DNA from: Caenorhabditis remanei
Taxonomy: Eukaryota; Nematoda; Chromadorea; Rhabditida; Rhabditidae
NCBI RefSeq assembly: GCF_010183535.1
Contig: NC_071328.1
Coordinates: 1,488,001 to 1,552,000, forward strand
DNA: 64,000 nt
Reading direction: 5' to 3'
The translations under genes and the position numbers were made by a program. Below are positions 1-11,430 of the stretch, in pieces. The first letter of the stretch is position 1. Each line of letters starts with the position of its first letter. The notes beneath the pieces were generated by a model, which was given only the letters and a program-made list of their open reading frames with translations, was not told the DNA's origin and searched no databases.

Positions 1-540
1 TTGAGAGAGTGTCATTGAGAGTTATGGTCGTTTTAAGACAATTGCACTATTTTGCCCCGGAATGGGTCGACACGTAACTTGCTAGGAAGTGCCCGTACTA
101 AAAAGTTGTCAAGTACAAAAATGGAGTCCTATTCTTGGTCTGTTTGATCCCATAAAAAGTTTTTTGTGGGACCGTTAGTTTTACTATGACACCCTCTCAA
201 AGCTGGGCATTGGCAACTGAAAAAAACCAAAATATGATATATTTTTCGGTGGTATATGTAGAATAGTCTCCTATATTCCAGCAATTCCAACATTTCGAGG
301 GGTCTATTCCGGGTATCCCCACAAGTCCTGGTCTTACCTTGTTCCAGAAAAAATGTTGTATTTATCAGATGCCCATAACTATGATTATGAATTTCGTTTT
401 ATTTCAAGAATTTTATGTCAAGTACAAAAATGGAGTCCTATTCTTGGTCTGTTTGATCCCAAAAAAATTGTTTTGTGGGACATAGTTTTACTATGACACA
501 CTCTCAAAGTTGGTCATTTTTAACTTAAAACGGCCAAAGT
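1..540. repeat. Partial copies of the foldback repeat family FB inside the last visible intron of TRPA copy A
   Basis: Two truncated stretches (about 1-235 and 412-540) share the blocks of the full foldback elements at 5748-6199 and 6690-7140: the GAGAGTTATGGTC block, the AAGTTGTCAAGTACAAAAAT block and the GACACACTCTCAAAGTTGG block. They lie left of the splice donor at 576 on the minus strand, so they are intronic. No last exon of the channel gene was found here; it must lie beyond position 1. Confidence 0.7.
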
Positions 541-576
541 CCGTATATTTTTGCACAGTACTCTTGTTTGCCCTAC

Positions 577-3500
577 CTTATCTGGAATAATATCCAAATT
601 CACATTTTTCAATTGATCATTTGAATATCCATATTTGTTGTCAATCGTCAATATCAACACATTTTGCGGGGACTTTGTATGAAAAAAGACTGTCAAGAAA
701 GGAAATGCCCTACTTATCCATGGGTTCTCGATCAAATTGCTTCCCCAGGCTTCATAAATTTGCAGAACTTCAATCAAGAACTTGATTTTGATCTTGAGAA
801 TCTCTCCTTCCGCCTCTTGCCTCAACTCCTTCACATCGTCCACAGCAAGTGACAACATCAGATTCATAAGAATAATTATAGTGAACACCTCGAAGATTAG
901 TACCAGAGTCGAGGCAATCCATTTTTTAGTGTCCAGAATATCATTTGCATCCACTTCTCCTAACATCATACTCGACGTTTTCACTATTGCTTGGAATACG
1001 GCAAAAACACTTTCTAGGTGTGAAGCCTCCACGGTGCCGTTATTGATTTTTTGGTTAAGTGATAGCCAGGGGGTTGTGGAGCCTTCCATCACTAGGAGGA
1101 AAGCGAAGGAGAATGTGATGAGGGTGGGGATCCAGATGACGGCAATCTGAAAATGAATATTAATTGAAGGAGGACTGATGTCATATTTTGTTTATTGCAG
1201 ATTCCGATACTTTAACGCATAGCTCTAGAGTGGTGGAACACTGGATTAGTGGCTACTATATAAGAACGCGTCTTGACCCCATCTTGGAATATTTGTAGGA
1301 AATATTCCTGGAGATTCTCTGTGTGCCTGGAAGTATTCCTGGAGATTATCTGTGTGCCTGATAGTTCTATGTTATTGACCTGCGCCGGGTCGGGCTAAAC
1401 AACAAAATACTGCAAAAACCACTTTGAAACCACTAGACCCGGAGGAGATCAGGAAAATAGATCTAGTTGAGAGCTTCATTTTACTCAAAATGGTAACCGA
1501 GATAATGTAATCTTTCCATTATATTTATTCGTGATACTAACAGTTTTCTTTATACCATTATTTTGTAGTCTACTAATTTGTATTTAATAATTTACACTAT
1601 CTAAAACCGTGTTCTGTTTTGAGATGCATTTAAAAATACAGTAGGCATAGATTTCACCAGTCTATGTCACAGTAGAACAAGATTAGAAGGAAAGAGCATA
1701 CAACCGGTCATCTAACATTACAGTTTGGGAGACCCATCTATGGCCCAATTTATAGAAAAAGCTCAACTACGTCCGTTCTCCAGAAATTTTCTTCAGAAAA
1801 GATACTTACATCTGCAAAACTTTTGAAAATCCTCTGCATCATGAGCACATAAATTCCAAATGGTGACTTCCGGAAAACATACATCAGATTCAACCAGGCC
1901 GACATAATGGCAATAATTGGCAAAAACCACAACACGAATTTCTGGAATTAGATGGCATAAGTCAAGAACTTCTCAATTTCGGGTTCACAACATTTTGCAA
2001 CTATGTCGTTTTGCAACCACACAGTCCTTGCATATTTAGGTCAGTTGAAAATGTTGAGTGTACCAAAGGGAACTTATTTAAAAACAATTGAATTAGGTTA
2101 AACTATTGCTAGTGTTATGGTTGCGAAACATTATAGTTTCGAAATGTTGCAGTTGCGAAATGAACAGTTGCGAAACATTGTGAAGCCTCAATTTCAGTCT
2201 CTCCTCACTCACTTTCCAAGCTGTATTCTGATTATCATAAGAGTAATAGGTATTAGCGTAGAGAAACACAATAGTACAAACATGAGTGCAGATATTGACA
2301 ATGTAGGAGATAACAAAGGAAAGTGTTTCACGTTTTCCAATAAACGCTTTCATGCATCCTTTGAATATCTGAATACTTCCGTTATAATTGATAAGCGAAG
2401 GAAGGATATTATACCAAAAACAAAGTACAAATCCATACAACAGTTAGCAGAAGGATTTTGTTCCAAAACTGACGGGAGACGATGTAGAAGGAGAGAAAGA
2501 TGAAGATGATCAGGGCGGCTGGAAGGAGTTTTGATTAGTTTTGAAGTTATGAGGTTCTGGGACGAAAAATAGTTTCAAAACGTCCTAAAGGAAGTTCTGC
2601 AAATATGCCCTAATAGCATACAAACAATAATTTAGCATTGATAAGCAGAAAACTGCCGGGCCTGTTTAAAGACGCATAGACTTTTGTGGTGATGAGCTCA
2701 AAATTCGAAAAAAGGTCAAAAGTGATATTCAGTGTTTACAGGCTTCCAAACTTGTATAAAATGTTAGACCCTGGCCGCGTAAACAAAAAAAGACTTCAAG
2801 TATCGCTTAAAATTTAGGCCCCGCCCACAAAACCAGAACAGAAATGACATGTACACACTTTCTGGTACAAGGGCAGGTTGTTGTTGAGGAGGCGGATGCA
2901 AAAATTTTATTAAAAATTCAAAGTAAGCAAACACCATGTTCCGCAATACTTGTCAAATCAGCTAAAAATCTCCAATGCGCCTTTAAACGTGCCCGTTTCG
3001 CGCGATTCCCATATTTGCTGAGTATCGACTCCTAGTTATCATCACTGATACGAAGCTTACCAAAAACGTGAAGAGCATAAAACCAGGCACAATCAACCAG
3101 TTTCTGGTTAACATAGTTGAGAATGAACGGAGTACGGATCACGTTCATCTTCTTCGCGGTGAGAAGCTCTTCGAGAACTTTCCAAGAACTTTTCCCTTCG
3201 AAGACGCCATTTTTGAAGGCGGTGCTGGAATAGTTGGTCAGTTTGTGCTAAAAAAGCGACACTTCGTAACTACGACGTTTCGCAACCCCAAATAGAAGCA
3301 TATAACAAGCTTTTTAAATTTAACCCAAATTCAAAAACATTTACCTATTTTTTACTAAAACTTTTTTGCTTGGAAACAGGAAAATGCTTGTGATTTACAG
3401 AGAATGAGTTTCAATAATGATCTTTTGATTGAATTCTGAATTTATAAATACAGTACCTATGAACTCACCCGGAGTAATCGAACACAAACTTCTTCGTCCC

Positions 3501-3659
3501 TGTCATCTCATTAACGGAACTTTTTGTTCGATCCTGACAGAAGTCTGACGTGATATCCGGATGACTTGGAGGTTGGTCAACTGGAGGGATTGGACCATTT
3601 CTTGGAATCAATTCTATCGCTTCCTCGGGTTTTTCCATATCTACAGATGTTGCTGTCAT
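577..3659 (-). CDS. TRPA-type cation channel, copy A (3' end outside window)
   Basis: Six exons on the minus strand: 3659-3469, 3224-3061, 2518-2415, 2368-2213, 1941-1810 and 1146-577. All join in phase with GT..AG introns and give 439 codons without a stop. The intron at 2414-2369 is only 46 bp. The start ATG follows a TTTTTTTAG acceptor-like site, which suits SL trans-splicing. The product has a short N-terminus (FDYSG, then VIRTPFILNYVNQKLVDC), six hydrophobic segments, a pore region with SMMLGEVD and an S6/TRP-box segment (LMNLMLSLAVDDV), as in TRPA channels, which conduct cations across the plasma membrane. There are no ankyrin repeats. It is very close to copy B at 7531-10425 in the opposite orientation. 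The terminal exon, expected from copy B, lies left of position 1. Confidence 0.85.
2570..2740. repeat. Dispersed repeat, second copy at 12085-12235
   Basis: Within the intron between exons 2 and 3 of copy A. It shares ordered blocks with 12085-12235, including a GTTTAAAGRCRCATAGA block and a TTTTTGTGGT block after CAGAAAACTG. No coding potential seen. Confidence 0.5.
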
Positions 3660-4164
3660 TCTAAAAAAATTTTAGTGGAAAAAAGTTTCACGGCGATTCA
3701 AAAAGTGTGTTATCTACCGTAAAAACTGTAATGTAGGCGCATGCGCCTCTATTTTTCAACCTGTTCGTATGGCTATTTTTTTAAACTTTGAAGTCATGAA
3801 TTTTCAACCAAACTAACAGTTTCTCTGACAAAATTACACAAAAACCCCAAAATTTGCAGTACTTCGAACAAAAAAAGGGTTTCTTTTTGTTTTTTTTTCA
3901 AGAACTTTGAAAAATAATGATTGAAATCCAGAAAAAATATTTCAAGCATATTAAGGGGCGCCTCTATTAAAGGGTGCGCCACTTTTATTCAAAGCGCCTT
4001 TTAGGGTGCGCCTCTATTAGAGGGGCGCCTCTAATAAAGGGGCGCTTCTATTACAGTTTTTACGGTATTTCAAAGTATGCATGTATACATTTATAAGAAA
4101 TTTATTGCTGAAAATAAAACAAAGAAAAGAGTAAACAGTGCCTTACGTTAGGAATGATAACACC

Positions 4165-4995
4165 TTACAAGGGAAGTCTTTGGAGGCGCAACTTTCAAAC
4201 GTCATATAAATTTGCTTATTTGTATTTTCGACCGCGGGGGGTCCATTTCTGCAGTCAAAACCTGCTAAATGTCTCTACGAGCCAAGTTATGAGCTCTCAA
4301 ACTTTTTTATATGGTCAAGCTTTTTCACTTTGAGTTTCTAATCGGCGGTATATACGTTATCGAGCGGTTCTATTTAAGGTCCCCAGCGTTTTCCCTGTGC
4401 TCTTACGTTGCAAAAATGAGAATATCTAGAGTATACTACTTGTCGATTTGGAATTCCATGTGAACCAGAGTTGAGCGGAATGCGGTTTTTGAAATGGCGG
4501 AAGGCGGAAGGCGGAAAGCGGAACGAACATTTTTTGGGCGGAAAGCGGAAGGCGGAAGGCGGAATTGAAAAATATCGGCGGAAAGCGGAGAGCGGAAGGC
4601 GGAAGCAAAATTTTTTTAGCGGAATGGATAAACACTGATAGCTTTGCTGCAAAAAACCTCAAAAATATCAGTAAATTGGAATAGGTGATCAAATTTTTAA
4701 ATCTGAGGAAAAAATCTTTAAACAGCGGAAGGCGGAAGGCGGAAAGCGGAAATAGGAAAAAAATTTTTCTGCGTAAAGCGGAAAGCGGAAGGCGGAAAGA
4801 GAAACGTGGCGGAAAGCGGAAGACGGAATTCCGCTCAACTCTGGTGAAAAAGCTTGCCCATATGAAAAGTTTGAAAGCTCATAACTTGGCTCGCAGAGAT
4901 ATTTAACAGGTTTTGAATGCAGAAATGGACTCCTCGTAGTCGAAAATACCTATAAGCAAATTTATTGGTCGTTTCCAAAGATTTCCCTTGTTAGA
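4165..4995. repeat. Long imperfect palindrome with another element nested in its centre
   Basis: The left arm (about 4165-4330) and right arm (about 4845-4995) are inverted copies, sharing GAGCCAAGTTATGAGCT and AAATTTGCTTAT. The centre is occupied by the GGCGGAA-array element at 4465-4844. Confidence 0.75.
4465..4844. mobile_element. hAT-like short element with GGCGGAA / GGCGGAAAGC arrays
   Basis: The ends are inverted (CAGAGTTGAGCGGAA and TTCCGCTCAACTCTG). The inside consists of blocks of GGCGGAA and AGCGGAA units separated by A/T-rich spacers. A target-site duplication is not clear in this copy, unlike its relatives at 10786, 15809, 50298 and 52187. Confidence 0.65.
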
Positions 4996-5747
4996 CCCTT
5001 TAACGTATGTTAAATTTAAAATGGTGTAGGAGGAAATGGAATTCTGAGGAAAACTGAAAAATATTTCGAAATTTAAAAAGTCAGGTTACAAATGTGGTTG
5101 AGAAATAGCTGAAAGGGGCGTGGCGAATCGAAGCCAAACATTTTCGAAACATTTCGAAAATAATTATGAGAAATGACATTTCTTGTTTGACCATCATTCC
5201 ATCAGAAATCAGAAAGTTCCAGTATATTTCAGTTTCACAATACACTTCCGAGGAATGATTATGAGTTGATGCTGATAAGATAGGAGTACATAGTTATCAG
5301 CTGACTCGGAAATCACTCAGAATTGAAATGAGTCATAGATACAGTATAGTCCTGGCTGGAAAGGTATTAACACTTTTTTTATCAGTGAATGTTAGGCTAC
5401 CAACTATGAGCGTGTGTCACAGTATTTGTGAAAAAAACAGTTCAGAAAAGATCAAAGTGAAGTTCTTGATAGAAGCTCTGCAGATTAATGAAGCCTGGGG
5501 AGAATATTTCATCAAATTTGCTTTTTTGACAGTCTCTTTTCATACCAAGTCGCCGCAAAATATTTTGATATTGACCAGTGACAACAAATATGGATATTAG
5601 AATGATCAATCCGAGAATGTAAATTGGGATATTATTCCAAAACAGGTAGGGCTTACAATAGAACTTATGTACATATCCATATCAAATGACCATAATTCTA
5701 ACAACTTTGGCAGTTTTCGAAATATATTGTCTTACTTTGAGCATGTA

Positions 5748-6199
5748 CAGTACCGCTCAAAAGTATATTAAATTTTGCTTTTCAGTTGAAAACGCCCAAC
5801 TTTTAGAGTGTGTCATAGTAAAACTAACTGTCCCACGAAATAAACTTTTTATGAGATCGCAAAGACCAAGAGTAGAACTTCATTTTTGTACTTGACAACT
5901 TTTTTGTACGGACCCTTCCTAGCAAGTTACGTGTCGACAAAGAAATTTCTCCCTCAAATCGACCAATTTCAGTGCAAAGTAGTGCGATTTTTGAGCTGTC
6001 CCCTTTAAAATGACCATAACTCTCTAGGAAGTGCTGGTACAAAAAATTGTCAACTACAAAAATGCAGCTCTACTTTTGATCTGTATGATCCATTAAAAAT
6101 CTGCTTGATGGGACAATAAGTATTACCATGACACACTCTCAAAGATCGGACCTTTTCAACTGAAAAAACCAAAACTTAATACACTTTTGAACGGTACTG
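5748..6199. mobile_element. FB foldback element (about 450 bp, TA-flanked)
   Basis: Near-palindromic over its whole length, with ends CAGTACCG and CGGTACTG and a TA on each side. Both arms carry GTTGACAACTTTTTTGTACGG or its complement. It has no ORF, so it is a non-autonomous MITE of the type that duplicates TA. Confidence 0.8.
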
Positions 6200-6204
6200 T
6201 ATTA

Positions 6205-6525
6205 CGGTATAACTATTAGTACCAACTTTGTTCTTGTAATTGACAACTTTTTTGTACGGACACTCCCTAGAGAGTTATGGTCATTTTAAGATGAAAGCTC
6301 AAAAATCGCAGAGTTTTGCACTGAAATTTGTCGGTTTGAGAGAGAAATTATTTTGTCAATATTTAACTTGCTAGATAGAGTCCGTGCAAAAAAGTTCTCA
6401 GCTACGAAAATAAAGTTCTACTATTGATCTGTACGATTATTTAAAAATGTGCTTGGTGGGACAATCGTTAATACTATGAAACCCTCTCAAAGTTGCACAC
6501 ATTTTCAGTTGAAACCGGTCAACCT
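6205..6525. repeat. Truncated FB foldback element
   Basis: Carries the same internal blocks as the flanking full copies (TTTGTACGGACACTCCCTAG and ACAACTTTTT), but the left terminal CAGTACCG arm is missing. It lies immediately beside the complete element at 5748-6199. Confidence 0.65.
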
Positions 6526-6689
6526 TGTTAGAATTATGATCATGACTGTATGCACTTATCTATTATATTTCAGATCCCCGTTGGCCGCTCTTCCAGTTTC
6601 TGGAATTCATTGAGAAAATGGCTCATTGGTTTGAATCTCAATGAGTATTTGAGGGGTATTGAGATAAACCGACCCAATTAATACATATA

Positions 6690-7140
6690 CAGTACCGGAC
6701 AAAAAGGTATCAACTTTGGCTGTTCTAGTGGAAAATGACCAACTTTGACAGTGTGTCATGGTAATTCTGAATGTCACATCATAAACATTTTTAAGGAATC
6801 ATATAGATTGAACGTAAAGCTTCATTTTTGTAGTTGACAACTTTTTTGTACGGACAATCCCTAGAGAGTTATGGTCATTTTAAGACGACAGCTCAAAAAT
6901 CGCACTATTTTACACTAAAATTGGTCGATTTGAGGGAGGAATTACTTTGACGATATGTAACTCTCTAGGGAGTGTCCGTACAAAAAAGTTGTCAACTACA
7001 AAAATAAAGTTCTACCCTTGATCTGTATGATCCATTGAAAGTTTTTTTGGTGTGACAATCAGAATTACTATGGCACACTATCAAAGTTGGTCATTTTCCA
7101 CTGAAAACAGCCAAAGTTGATACCTTTTTGTCCGGTACTG
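6690..7140. mobile_element. FB foldback element, best-preserved copy
   Basis: The ends CAGTACCGGACAAAAAGG and CCTTTTTGTCCGGTACTG are perfect inverted repeats flanked by TA. The arms remain complementary through the centre (CTCCCTAGAGAGTTA). It is 451 bp long with no ORF and lies just downstream of the pseudogene's last exon. Confidence 0.85.
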
Positions 7141-7530
7141 TATTTACTCATCTTCAAATGCTAACTACAAATATTTTGCGCAATTTTCCATCATCTACCT
7201 TTTGTGTTATTTATGGATGAATGTTTTGTCCCTTATAGTTTTTTTTTAAATATGTGTCACAAGACTTTTTAAATTTCCCACCCTATTTTATGTTTAGCAT
7301 ACGTTAAGGTCTTATCATTCCAAACGTAAGGCACTGTTTGCTCTTTTTGTTTTATTTTCAGCAATAAATTTCTTTTATATATATATGCATCCTATCATCT
7401 CTAACGTGAGGAACTATTTACTCTCTTTGGTCTTATTTGCAACAATAAATTTCTAGTATATATACATTTTTGAAATATACAAAGTGTTGCCAATCGACAC
7501 ACTTTTCGAATCGCCGCGCTTTTTTTCTTC

Positions 7531-10425
7531 ATGTCGGCGATTACTGTAGATGTAGGAGAGCCCGAGGAAGCAATGGAGTTGATTCCAAGAAACGGTCCTG
7601 ACCCTCTGGATGTTCAACCACCCGCTGAGAATCCAAGTCATCCGGATATCACTTTAGACTTCTGTAATAAACGAACAAAGAGTTTCGTCAATGAGAAGAC
7701 TGGGACGAAGAAGTTTGTGTTCGATTACACCGGGTGAGTTTGTCTGGGTACTGTATTTGATGTAATGAACCGGGAAATGCTTATGAATTTTTATACGCCA
7801 TACTTGAAAAAAAATTGGGCATTTTTTCTCGTAAAAGTCAAACTTTCTATTATACATTAGAATTCAACAAAAAAATAATGTTGAAAAAAGCCACAACCTA
7901 TTCCAGCACCGCCTTCAAGAATGGCGTCTTCGCAGGAAAAAGTTCTTGGAAAGTTCTCGAAGAGCTTCTCACCGCAAAGAAAATCAACGTGATCCGTACT
8001 CCGTTCATTCTCAACTATGTCAACCAGAAACTGGTTGACTGTGCCTGGTTTTATGCTCTTCATGTTTTTGGTAAGAAATTGGGATTTGGAACAATTACTG
8101 GTTTCAAAACGTCCGAGAACCTAAAAATTTCAAAATTAATAAAAACTCCTTCCAGCTGCCCTGATCATCTTTATTTGTCTCTTCTTCTACATCGTTTCCC
8201 CTCAACGTTGGAATCAAATCCCTCTGCTTCTTGCTCTTTGGATTTGTTTATTCTCTTTGGTATACTATGATCCCGACGCTTATCAATTCTAACGGAAATT
8301 TTCAGATTTTCAAAGGACAGATGAAATTGATTTTTGGAAAACTTGAAACAGCTTCTTTTATTATATATTTTATATCTTACATTGTTAATTTAATCACTCA
8401 TTTTTTGACTTTGATGTATGTTTACGCTAAATTCTATTATTCTTATGATGACCAGGATACAGCTTGGAAGGTGAGTGAGGACACCGAATTGAGGCTCCGC
8501 GACATTTCGCAACTGACGTTAGTTTCGAAACTGGGACACCTTGCAACAGTTTATTACGCAGAACCGACATTTCGCAACTACCACGTTTTGCACCCATAAA
8601 ACAATAGTTTAATCTAGTGTCGTCAAATTACGGATTAGATAACTTCTTTTTTATTTCATTGTTTTCAAATATGTTCCCGCTGGTACACGCAAAACTTTCA
8701 TTTGACCCAAATATGCAAATGTGGCAAATGTGGTGTGGTTCCGAAATGTCGATGGCTGATGTTTTGTAATTACAGAAATTCGTGCTCTGGTTCTTGCCAA
8801 TTATTGCCATGTTGTCAGCCTGGTTGAATCTGTTGTATGTACTCCGGAAGTCATCATATGGAATTTATGTGCCCATGATGCAAAGTATTTTCAGAAGTTT
8901 TTTGAGCGTAAGTTTCCAGTTTCTTTGGATCTTTTCACGTCCAGAGAAAAACGTTTTTTTTCTCGATTCATTTAGCGGAGAAAACGGCGAAAAACGGGAA
9001 AACTGTTTTTTCCTGTAAATAAATTGAGGGAAAAAATGGCTTTTTCCCGGAGGTGAATAGCCTCATTATAAATTGTAGTTAGTTGTTAGTAGTTTATAAT
9101 TATATCTTTAATTAGGACCTTTTTCAGTCAGTTGAGTAGTTTTACTACCTAACATCAGTTAAAGTCTTGAAACCCATATCCATTTGTCACAGGATACACC
9201 AGTGTCCTTGAAATTTCTGTACTCACTTAAGACTAATCAATAGGTGGGCACCAGCAGTATGAGCAATGAGCAATTAAAATTTTTGGTTTTACACTTTAGT
9301 CCCCACTGTAACTTTGAAAAGAGGTTGGTCCTAACACAACCTCCAATACCGTTACACCTTGTTAGACAGCTACGAGGAAAGGAATGGAGTGGTGGGAGCT
9401 GAGAGTATGAAAGTAGGTCCATCTTACTAAAGAACGATCTTTAGTTTAGATAGAGTTTTGGTCTTCAACGATTCAGGCGGTCACACGGTACCAATAACAA
9501 AACTGTATCAATAACAGTTATTTCCAGATCTCTGTGATCTGGATCCCCACTCTCATCACATTCTCCTTCGCCTTCCTCCTAGTGATGGAAGGCTCCACAA
9601 CTCCCTGGCAATCACTCAACCAAAAACTCATAAACGGCACTGTCGAGGCTTCATATCTAGAAAGTTTATTTTCCGTTTTCCAAGCAATAGTGAAAACGTC
9701 GAGTATGATGTTAGGAGAAGTGGATGCAAATGATATTCTGAATACTAAAAAATGGATTGCCTCGATTCTGGTACTAATATTCGAGGTGTTTACTATAATT
9801 ATCCTTATGAATTTGATTTTGTCACTTGCGGTGGACGATGTGAAAGAGTTGATCCAAGAGGCAAAAGAAAATATTCTCAAGATCAAAGTGAAGTACTTGA
9901 TTGAAGTTCTGCAGTTAAATCAAGCGTATTTCAATCAGAAACAATGGATAAGAAGAAATTTTTCTTCTTTGAAAGTCTCTTTTCATACAAAGGCGCCGCA
10001 AAATGTGTTGATATTGACCAGTGACAACAAATATGGATATTCAAATTGTCAATTCGAGAATGTGAATTGGGAAATCATTCCCGATAAGGTAGGTCGAACA
10101 AGAGAATTTGCCGTTAATACTGTAATTGTAGTACAATATGAACTGATCATGAATTCACTTATTCACATTTCAGATTCAAGTTTACTGGTTGGCAGCTGCT
10201 CAGAAATGGTTCATTGGTTTGGATCTCAATGAGTATTCGGAAAACTGGCCTGGTGCGGAAATTGATCCACAAAATATCCAAGACCTGAATACAGCCGATT
10301 CTTTTACAACATCAGAGAAGAATCGCATGCGCGCAAAGACTAGATTCATTTGGAAGTTTTCACGCAAATTCGTGTGGCGTAGCCCCGTGAAAACGAGCCG
10401 AAGACGCATCAGCCTAGTCTGGTAA
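7531..10425 (+). CDS. TRPA-type cation channel, copy B
   Basis: Seven exons: 7531-7733, 7907-8070, 8156-8259, 8306-8470, 8776-8907, 9528-10088 and 10174-10425. They join in phase to 526 aa. The intron at 8260-8305 is 46 bp; ignoring it would create a false stop. The protein has a 67-aa N-terminal stub, the pre-S1 stretch (VIRTPFILNYVNQKLVDC), six hydrophobic segments, the pore motif SMMLGEVDAND, S6 (LMNLILSLAVDDV) and a terminal exon that ends in an Arg/Lys-rich tail. It lacks the N-terminal ankyrin repeats of classical TRPA channels, and none is encoded upstream. A polyadenylation signal AATAAA lies at 10464-10469. Compared with copy A it has three extra residues in exon 4. Functional status is unknown but the frame is intact. 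Confidence 0.87.
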
Positions 10426-10463
10426 ATCAATATATTTGTATAAACAATTAACTCTTAATGAAC

Positions 10464-10469
10464 AATAAA
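10464..10469 (+). terminator. Polyadenylation signal of TRPA copy B
   Basis: AATAAA 39 bases after the TAA stop at 10423-10425. Confidence 0.6.
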
Positions 10470-10748
10470 CAATATAATGAATATAATTAACTTGACATAA
10501 TTAACTCAAATTGCAATGCAACTATCAACACAACCTCATTACCCTAACTCTACCGGACTGTAGTGACATCGATGAATTTGATCATTTTTATACAGTAATT
10601 TTCATATACGGTTTGGTTTTACAATATATATCACTCTCACGGATCACACAACAAGAATGGGATACAATGATTAGATATTCTCATTAATATTCAAATCCGT
10701 ACCTAGCTATCTGAAAATTGCGGTAGAGAGAGCTTACTAATTAGGATA

Positions 10749-11430
10749 GGATCCCGGGTCGAGTTGGAGTTACAGGACAAGACATCAGAGTTGTGCGGAA
10801 GTGATTTTTTCTAAAACGGAAGTCGGAAGTCGGAAGTGGGAAGCAGGAATTGAAAAAAATGGCCAGAAGTTGGAAGTCGGAAGTCGGAAGTCGGAATTAG
10901 ATTTTTTTGTAAATATTCCAAATTCCAAGAGAAAATTCATAAAACTCGCTAAAATCATTGGAAAATAGGTTTTTGGCTGTAGAAAAGCCTATTTTCTATC
11001 TTATTTGACCATGTTTTCATGTATTTCTGCGAAATGTATTCTTCCTAAATTTCACAGTGTTGGAATGACGGAAGTCGGAAGTAAAATTTTAAAAACGGAA
11101 GTCGGAAGTCGGAAGTGAAAAATTGCCCGGAAGTCGGAATTCCTCTGCAAGACATATATCACTAGAACACGTTTTTTTTCAGAATTTTTTTAAAACAGTT
11201 TCTCAAATTTTCAAAAAGAAATACACATACATCACAATTAAATTTGAAAAAAAGTGAATTTAGTGAGTCTTGAAAATGCTCATTTTTGTACTGAGAAGTC
11301 ACAAAAACGCCAATAACTTTTTCCGCAAGATCGTTGAGCAAAAACAAAACACAGAATTAAAATCAATTAAATCATCATCCGTTTTAGTGATATATATCTC
11401 GACCTGAAACTCCAACTCGATCTGGGACCC
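10749..11430. repeat. Palindromic repeat split by the element at 10786-11147
   Basis: The block GGGTCGAGTTGGAGTT at 10755-10770 is inverted near 11406-11424 (AACTCCAACTCGATC). The hAT-like element sits inside one arm, so it inserted later. Confidence 0.6.
10786..11147. mobile_element. hAT-like short element with GTCGGAA arrays and exact 8-bp target duplication
   Basis: Starts CAGAGTTGTGCGGAA and ends CTCTG. The 8-bp sequence CAAGACAT occurs immediately left (10778-10785) and right (11148-11155). The interior has several runs of GTCGGAA separated by a core (about 10920-11070) also present inverted in the copies at 50298 and 52187. No transposase ORF, so it is non-autonomous. Confidence 0.8.

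Larger units (their letters stand above)
5446..6681 (+). pseudogene. Fragment of a third TRPA-like gene (C-terminal exons only)
   Basis: Positions 5446-5645 match the end of the pore-bearing exon of copies A and B (KIKVKFLIEAL, then HTKSPQN and LTSDNKYGY), including the conserved AG/GTAGG splice donor after 5645. An in-frame TAG at 5598-5600 replaces the Ser-Asn of the intact copies. Positions 6574-6681 match the terminal exon (KWLIGLNLNEY) with an intact acceptor (TTTCAG) and a stop. Exons 1-5 and the pore are absent, and a foldback element fills the intron. I judge it a dead duplicate lying between the two inverted genes. Confidence 0.75.
577..10088. repeat. Inverted gene duplication: arms about 577-4160 and 7310-10088
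   Basis: The two TRPA-like genes face away from each other and match exon for exon. Similarity also extends upstream of the start codons: the block with GTAAACAGTGCCTTACGTTAGG at 4128-4150 is mirrored near 7315-7350. The spacer of about 3.1 kb holds a nested palindrome, foldback repeats and a broken third channel fragment. Confidence 0.75.

Noticed and set aside
7815..8270. 151-aa plus ORF over exon 2 of copy B
   Set aside because: It includes intron sequence at both ends and crosses the GT donor at 8071; only the middle part is coding.
8231..8599. ORF of 122 aa in copy B as one continuous exon
   Set aside because: It reads through a 46-bp intron and past a splice donor; the spliced model keeps homology with copy A and the third channel gene.
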